This document shows, in pieces, positions 7,280 to 9,718 of a stretch of DNA of 9,718 bases. Below the pieces are notes generated by a model. It was not told the DNA's origin and searched no databases. It was given only the letters and a program-made list of their open reading frames with translations. Every line of letters begins with the position of its first letter. Within the stretch, counting starts at the first letter, position 1. Origin of the DNA: Desulfobacteraceae bacterium (GTDB taxonomy: Bacteria; Desulfobacterota; Desulfobacteria; Desulfobacterales; Desulfobacteraceae). Both the position numbers and the translations under genes were made by a program. The DNA lies in the NCBI GenBank assembly GCA_023140455.1, contig JAGLLQ010000161.1, forward strand, positions 1-9,718, written 5' to 3'.

Positions 7280-8068
7280 TCACCTTATCTTTTTTTTTAA
7301 TCCTGCTTTAGAAAAAATTCTTACTGGCAGGGAATCTTTAAATTCAAGTTCAAAATACTCAATTGTTGTATATTCATCAGGCTCATCTGTTTTTGAAATT
7401 CTCCATACACATGGGAAAAGCCTTCCACCCATCATTTTTATATCTGTAGTAACAAGCTCTTTTACAAGGAGTTTATCTTCGTCATAAAAACCTTGCCTTA
7501 TCATTATACCATCCTCTCTTACTTCAAACCTGAGCATTCCCCAGACAACAGGAGCTTGGGGGTGAGGTATAGATTCGATAGAAAAGATTTTCAATCCGTT
7601 GCTCTCTTTGACATTAACTATTGTATGGGAATAATCTCTTACAATAGTGTCAGATTTCGCAAGATCATTATTGGAAAAATCAGATCCCATCCACGCCTGG
7701 GACATCATGGAAGGAGGAAGCTTAATTACCCGGTTAACTTTAGGGTTGAACGTCCACATTTCCTTTCCCTTTTGTAAGGTACCATTTCCCTTGTCTTTTG
7801 CAGGCGATATGATTTTAAAAAGCGAATCATGTGCTCCCATTGTCCATGCTTTAATCTTCATAGTTCGTTCCCAATCTGCTCGATGGATTGTCATATCAAC
7901 AACAGAAACCGATGCAATACCCCTATAGTAATCAAATGCTTTTTTAACCAATATTGATCCTATCTCACTCACATTGTTCTCTTCTGTTGTTTCTGTACAA
8001 TACGATGCAGGTACGTATATGAAAATCGAAATAAAAATAATTATTATAATATATTGATACCTACTCAT
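7280..8068 (-). CDS. LolA-like periplasmic carrier ('outer membrane lipoprotein-sorting protein' family)
   Basis: 262 aa with an N-terminal signal peptide (hydrophobic core about 6-19, likely cleavage near residues 23-25). Cys24 is preceded by ASY rather than a lipobox, so it is probably soluble periplasmic and not a lipoprotein. The central block at 104-136 (MWTFNPKVNRVIKLPPSMM, then WMGSDFSNNDL) is the hallmark of the LolA_like family (PF17131 as I recall it). Known relatives have a half-barrel lipid-binding fold and occur beside RND or ABC exporters; their cargo is mostly unknown. Its role here is probably to bind a hydrophobic or lipidated molecule between the inner-membrane transporter and the outer-membrane protein. 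The start overlaps the tetR stop by 4 nt (ATGA) with a strong AAGGAGGAT ribosome site at 8079-8071, so translation is coupled to tetR. Confidence 0.88.
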   Translation of the reverse strand: MSRYQYIIIIIFISIFIYVPASYCTETTEENNVSEIGSILVKKAFDYYRGIASVSVVDMTIHRADWERTMKIKAWTMGAHDSLFKIISPAKDKGNGTLQKGKEMWTFNPKVNRVIKLPPSMMSQAWMGSDFSNNDLAKSDTIVRDYSHTIVNVKESNGLKIFSIESIPHPQAPVVWGMLRFEVREDGIMIRQGFYDEDKLLVKELVTTDIKMMGGRLFPCVWRISKTDEPDEYTTIEYFELEFKDSLPVRIFSKAGLKKKIR

Positions 8069-8706
8069 ATATCCTCCTTACTTGTTTTTAAAAAACCTTT
8101 AATTATCAAATCAGTAAAACTATTCATTGTTTTTTCCATATCAAACTCATCACCAGCTTCATCACTAGTCCCATTGTAAAACCAGGCCTGAAGCCCTATT
8201 GCATCCCATGCCCCTACTATCCCCGGGACAACAGTGTGAACATCAATTTGAGAATGAAACTCCTCATTTGCAATCCCTTCTGTAATTATGGCAATAAGGA
8301 CATCTCCAATTTTTTTATACAAATCTTTAAAAATACTCTTCATCCTGTCGCTATATTTTGATGAAGCAGTTGCTGCCCAGAATTCAAGAACCAGAGGATA
8401 AAACTCTTCTGATTCTTTTAAAGAATTAAGAACAGATTGAGAAAATGCTTTAATTTTTTCTGTAGCACTTTTCAAACCAAGGTCTGCAAGGCTGATCTTT
8501 GCGGCTTCTTCACTATATTTAACAAACCATTCAAAAGTTGCAAAAAACAATTGGTCTTTCCCTTTAAAATATTCATAGGTTGTACCTTTACCAATCCCTG
8601 CTTCTTTTGCAATATCTGCCATGGATGTTTTCGCAAATCCCTTTTTTGTAAAAAGAATCATTGCAGCAAAAATTATTTTCTCTTTTTTATCTTCTTGATT
8701 AACCAT
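8065..8706 (-). CDS. TetR/AcrR-family transcriptional regulator, first gene of the envelope operon
   Basis: 213 aa, the usual size. The N-terminal DNA-binding domain (about 8-55) has the family's helix-turn-helix: TSMADIAKEAGIGKGTTYEYF (27-47), followed by KGKDQLF. The remaining 150 residues are the helical ligand-binding and dimer domain, which varies with inducer and gives no clue to the ligand. TetR proteins are mostly repressors released by a small, often hydrophobic ligand. It overlaps the LolA-like gene by 4 nt, and an 18-bp imperfect palindrome of a TetR-operator style lies at its own promoter, so negative autoregulation of the whole operon is the likely arrangement. The ribosome site ahead of ATG 8706 is weak (AAGAG about 10 nt away), which would keep regulator levels low relative to the well-initiated downstream genes. 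Confidence 0.92.
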   Translation of the reverse strand: MVNQEDKKEKIIFAAMILFTKKGFAKTSMADIAKEAGIGKGTTYEYFKGKDQLFFATFEWFVKYSEEAAKISLADLGLKSATEKIKAFSQSVLNSLKESEEFYPLVLEFWAATASSKYSDRMKSIFKDLYKKIGDVLIAIITEGIANEEFHSQIDVHTVVPGIVGAWDAIGLQAWFYNGTSDEAGDEFDMEKTMNSFTDLIIKGFLKTSKEDI

Positions 8707-8723
8707 TATACTTTTACTCTTTT

Positions 8724-8735
8724 GACCAATAGGTC
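8724..8735. promoter_or_regulatory. Short palindrome in the tetR leader
   Basis: GACCAATAGGTC is symmetric at 10 of 12 positions and lies 18 nt before the tetR start codon. Its GACC arms match part of the main operator, but the spacing between half-sites is different. It could be a weak second site or a 4-bp leader hairpin; either is tentative. Confidence 0.25.
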
Positions 8736-8782
8736 TTATTATTATTTAATATTTACAACTAATTATAGCCAAAACTATTTTC

Positions 8783-8800
8783 TGACCGACCGTTCAGTCA
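8783..8800. promoter_or_regulatory. Probable TetR-family operator
   Basis: TGACCGACCGTTCAGTCA is an imperfect palindrome in which 7 of 9 half-site base pairs are complementary (14 of 18 positions identical to its reverse complement). The GACCGACCG core resembles operators of several TetR/AcrR regulators. It begins 3 nt downstream of the -10 box of the tetR promoter and covers the expected start point, so bound protein would block initiation. Confidence 0.7.
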
Positions 8801-8802
8801 AT

Positions 8803-8830
8803 AATATACTAAGTAAAAATTATTTGTCAA
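8803..8830 (-). promoter_or_regulatory. Sigma-70-like promoter of the tetR-led operon
   Basis: On the minus strand a perfect TTGACA (8830-8825), a 16-nt spacer and TATATT (8808-8803, 5 of 6 matches) are followed directly by the operator palindrome. Predicted start near 8796, giving a leader of about 90 nt before tetR. Confidence 0.68.
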
Positions 8831-8874
8831 GTAAAAATTGTTTTCGTATCAGCGCGACAGATTAATATTATTTC

Positions 8875-8904
8875 TTGACTCTCATTTATCATATCTGTTA
8901 TTCT
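8875..8904 (+). promoter_or_regulatory. Candidate promoter of the PhnD-like sensor gene
   Basis: TTGACT (8875-8880), an 18-nt spacer and TATTCT (8899-8904) give 5 of 6 and 4 of 6 matches to the consensus. It lies about 155 nt before the start codon and faces away from the tetR promoter. AT-rich surroundings make chance matches likely. Confidence 0.35.
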
Positions 8905-9060
8905 ATTAACCAAATTACGAAACATTTATAAAAAATCCAATGCTCTGCTTAGTATGACTCAGTATCTTTATATTGATCAGAAAATGGCAACACCTGACTA
9001 AGTTGTAGTTTACGAAGATTTTTTATCTGAATTAACAAAAATTAAACAGGAGATTTAATC

Positions 9061-9718
9061 ATGAAAAAAATGTTTATAAGCATTCTTGCTATTTCTATTA
9101 TTTTCTTAAGCAATTTTTGCTTTGGGGAAACCAGCTACAAGATTGGTGTCCTTGCAAAGAACGGCCCTGTAAAAGCGCTAAAAATGTGGAAAAGCACAGG
9201 AGAGTATTTGTCTGGCAAAGTTGCCGGAAATTTTGAAATCGTACCTCTTGATTTTGATGCGGTATTTCCAGCAATTGAAAAAGGTGCAGTAGACTTCTTT
9301 TTGGTTAATTCGTCAATGTTCATAACTGCAAAAGTGAAATATGGTGCCAAGGCAGTTGCTACCATGATTAACTCAAGACAGGGTAAACCCCTAAAATCCT
9401 TTGGTGGTGTCATTTTTACAAGCGAAGAAAATGACGAGATTAATTCTGTAAACGATTTGTCCGGGAAAACTTTTATGGCAGTCAAAAAGTCTTCCTTTGG
9501 CGGATGGCAAATGGCTTATATGGAACTGCTGAATCTTGGCATAGATCCTTTAAAAGATTTTTCAAAATTTGAATTTGGCGGCAAACATGACAATGTAGTC
9601 CTTGCTATCCAGAATGGTGTAGTAGACGCAGGCACAGTAAGAACAGACACACTCGAAAGAATGGCTGCAGCAGGAACGATTGAACTATCAGAATTTAAAA
9701 TTCTCAGCCAAAAAAAAC
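9061..9718 (+). CDS. PhnD-like periplasmic binding domain, probable N-terminus of a sensor histidine kinase (partial, 3' cut off)
   Basis: The frame is open from ATG 9061 to the window end, giving 219 residues. AGGAG lies 8 nt before the ATG. Residues 1-22 are a signal peptide with cleavage likely after CFG. The rest is a periplasmic binding-protein fold of the PhnD/SsuA/transferrin-like type: YKIGVLAKNGPVKALKMW at 26-43, PLDFDAVFPAIEKGAVDFFL (62-81), FGGVIFT at 114-120, KTFMAVKKSSFGGWQMA (136-152) and VVDAGTVRTDTLERMAA (187-203). The GTVRTDTLERMA wording is what I associate with PhnD-like domains fused to PAS and histidine kinase modules in Desulfobacterales rather than with stand-alone phosphonate-uptake proteins. 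That fusion is inference, since the C-terminal part is off the edge. A free solute-binding protein of an ABC importer is the alternative. It is divergent from the envelope operon, sharing a 354-bp intergenic region. Confidence 0.85.
   Translation, partial: MKKMFISILAISIIFLSNFCFGETSYKIGVLAKNGPVKALKMWKSTGEYLSGKVAGNFEIVPLDFDAVFPAIEKGAVDFFLVNSSMFITAKVKYGAKAVATMINSRQGKPLKSFGGVIFTSEENDEINSVNDLSGKTFMAVKKSSFGGWQMAYMELLNLGIDPLKDFSKFEFGGKHDNVVLAIQNGVVDAGTVRTDTLERMAAAGTIELSEFKILSQKK

Noticed and set aside
8762..8767. Perfect TATAAT on the minus strand in the tetR leader, considered as the main -10 box
   Set aside because: No acceptable -35 hexamer lies 16-18 nt upstream and there is no extended -10 TG; the promoter at 8803-8830 is much better.
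8954..9001. 15-codon open frame on the plus strand before the PhnD-like gene, considered as a leader peptide
   Set aside because: No ribosome site ahead of its ATG and no regulatory codon run or attenuator-like hairpin.
9135..9485. 116-aa open frame on the minus strand
   Set aside because: It is antisense to the PhnD-like domain, whose plus-strand reading has a signal peptide, ribosome site and family motifs.
1..9718. CRISPR arrays, tRNA or rRNA genes, insertion sequences, attachment sites
   Set aside because: No regularly spaced repeats, cloverleaf-like sequences, transposase motifs or terminal inverted repeats were seen on reading both strands.

Overview
The window is AT-rich and reads as a piece of a Gram-negative, double-membrane genome, most likely a Desulfobacterota (Desulfobacterales-like) sulfate reducer. 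The reasons are the CarD-family regulator next to an RluD-type pseudouridine synthase, a PhnD-like periplasmic sensor of the type seen at the N-terminus of Desulfobacterales histidine kinases, and an envelope operon containing a beta-barrel outer-membrane protein. The taxonomic call is inference from protein style; no rRNA or tRNA is present.

Layout. Positions 1-287 (+) hold the C-terminal ATPase end of a sensor histidine kinase cut by the window edge. It converges on an RluD-type pseudouridine synthase (306-1226, -), which lies downstream of a CarD/CdnL-type RNA-polymerase-binding regulator (1298-1819, -). A strong rho-independent terminator separates the two and almost touches the start of the synthase gene. 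carD has its own good sigma-70-like promoter. Positions 1928-2724 look like a decay zone: the C-terminal half of an M24 (Xaa-Pro-type) peptidase with an apparent +1 frameshift and no N-terminal half (-), and a short remnant of an AmpD-type amidase (+). The two lie head to head, as if a deletion removed both 5' ends.

Positions 2755-8706 (-) are one compact six-gene operon: TetR regulator, LolA-like periplasmic carrier, two paralogous FtsX/LolC-type permeases, a LolD-type ATPase, and an outer-membrane beta-barrel protein. Spacings run from a 4-nt overlap to 20 nt. A sigma-70-like promoter with an 18-bp imperfect palindrome directly downstream of its -10 box lies ahead of tetR, the layout expected of an autorepressed operon. 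Together the parts form a plausible inner-membrane to periplasm to outer-membrane route for a lipid or hydrophobic molecule. The cargo cannot be read from the sequence.

Divergent to this operon, from 9061 (+), begins a secreted PhnD-like solute-binding domain that runs off the right edge and is probably the sensing part of a histidine kinase. The operon is the most interesting system here; the frameshifted M24/amidase scar is the second item of interest.
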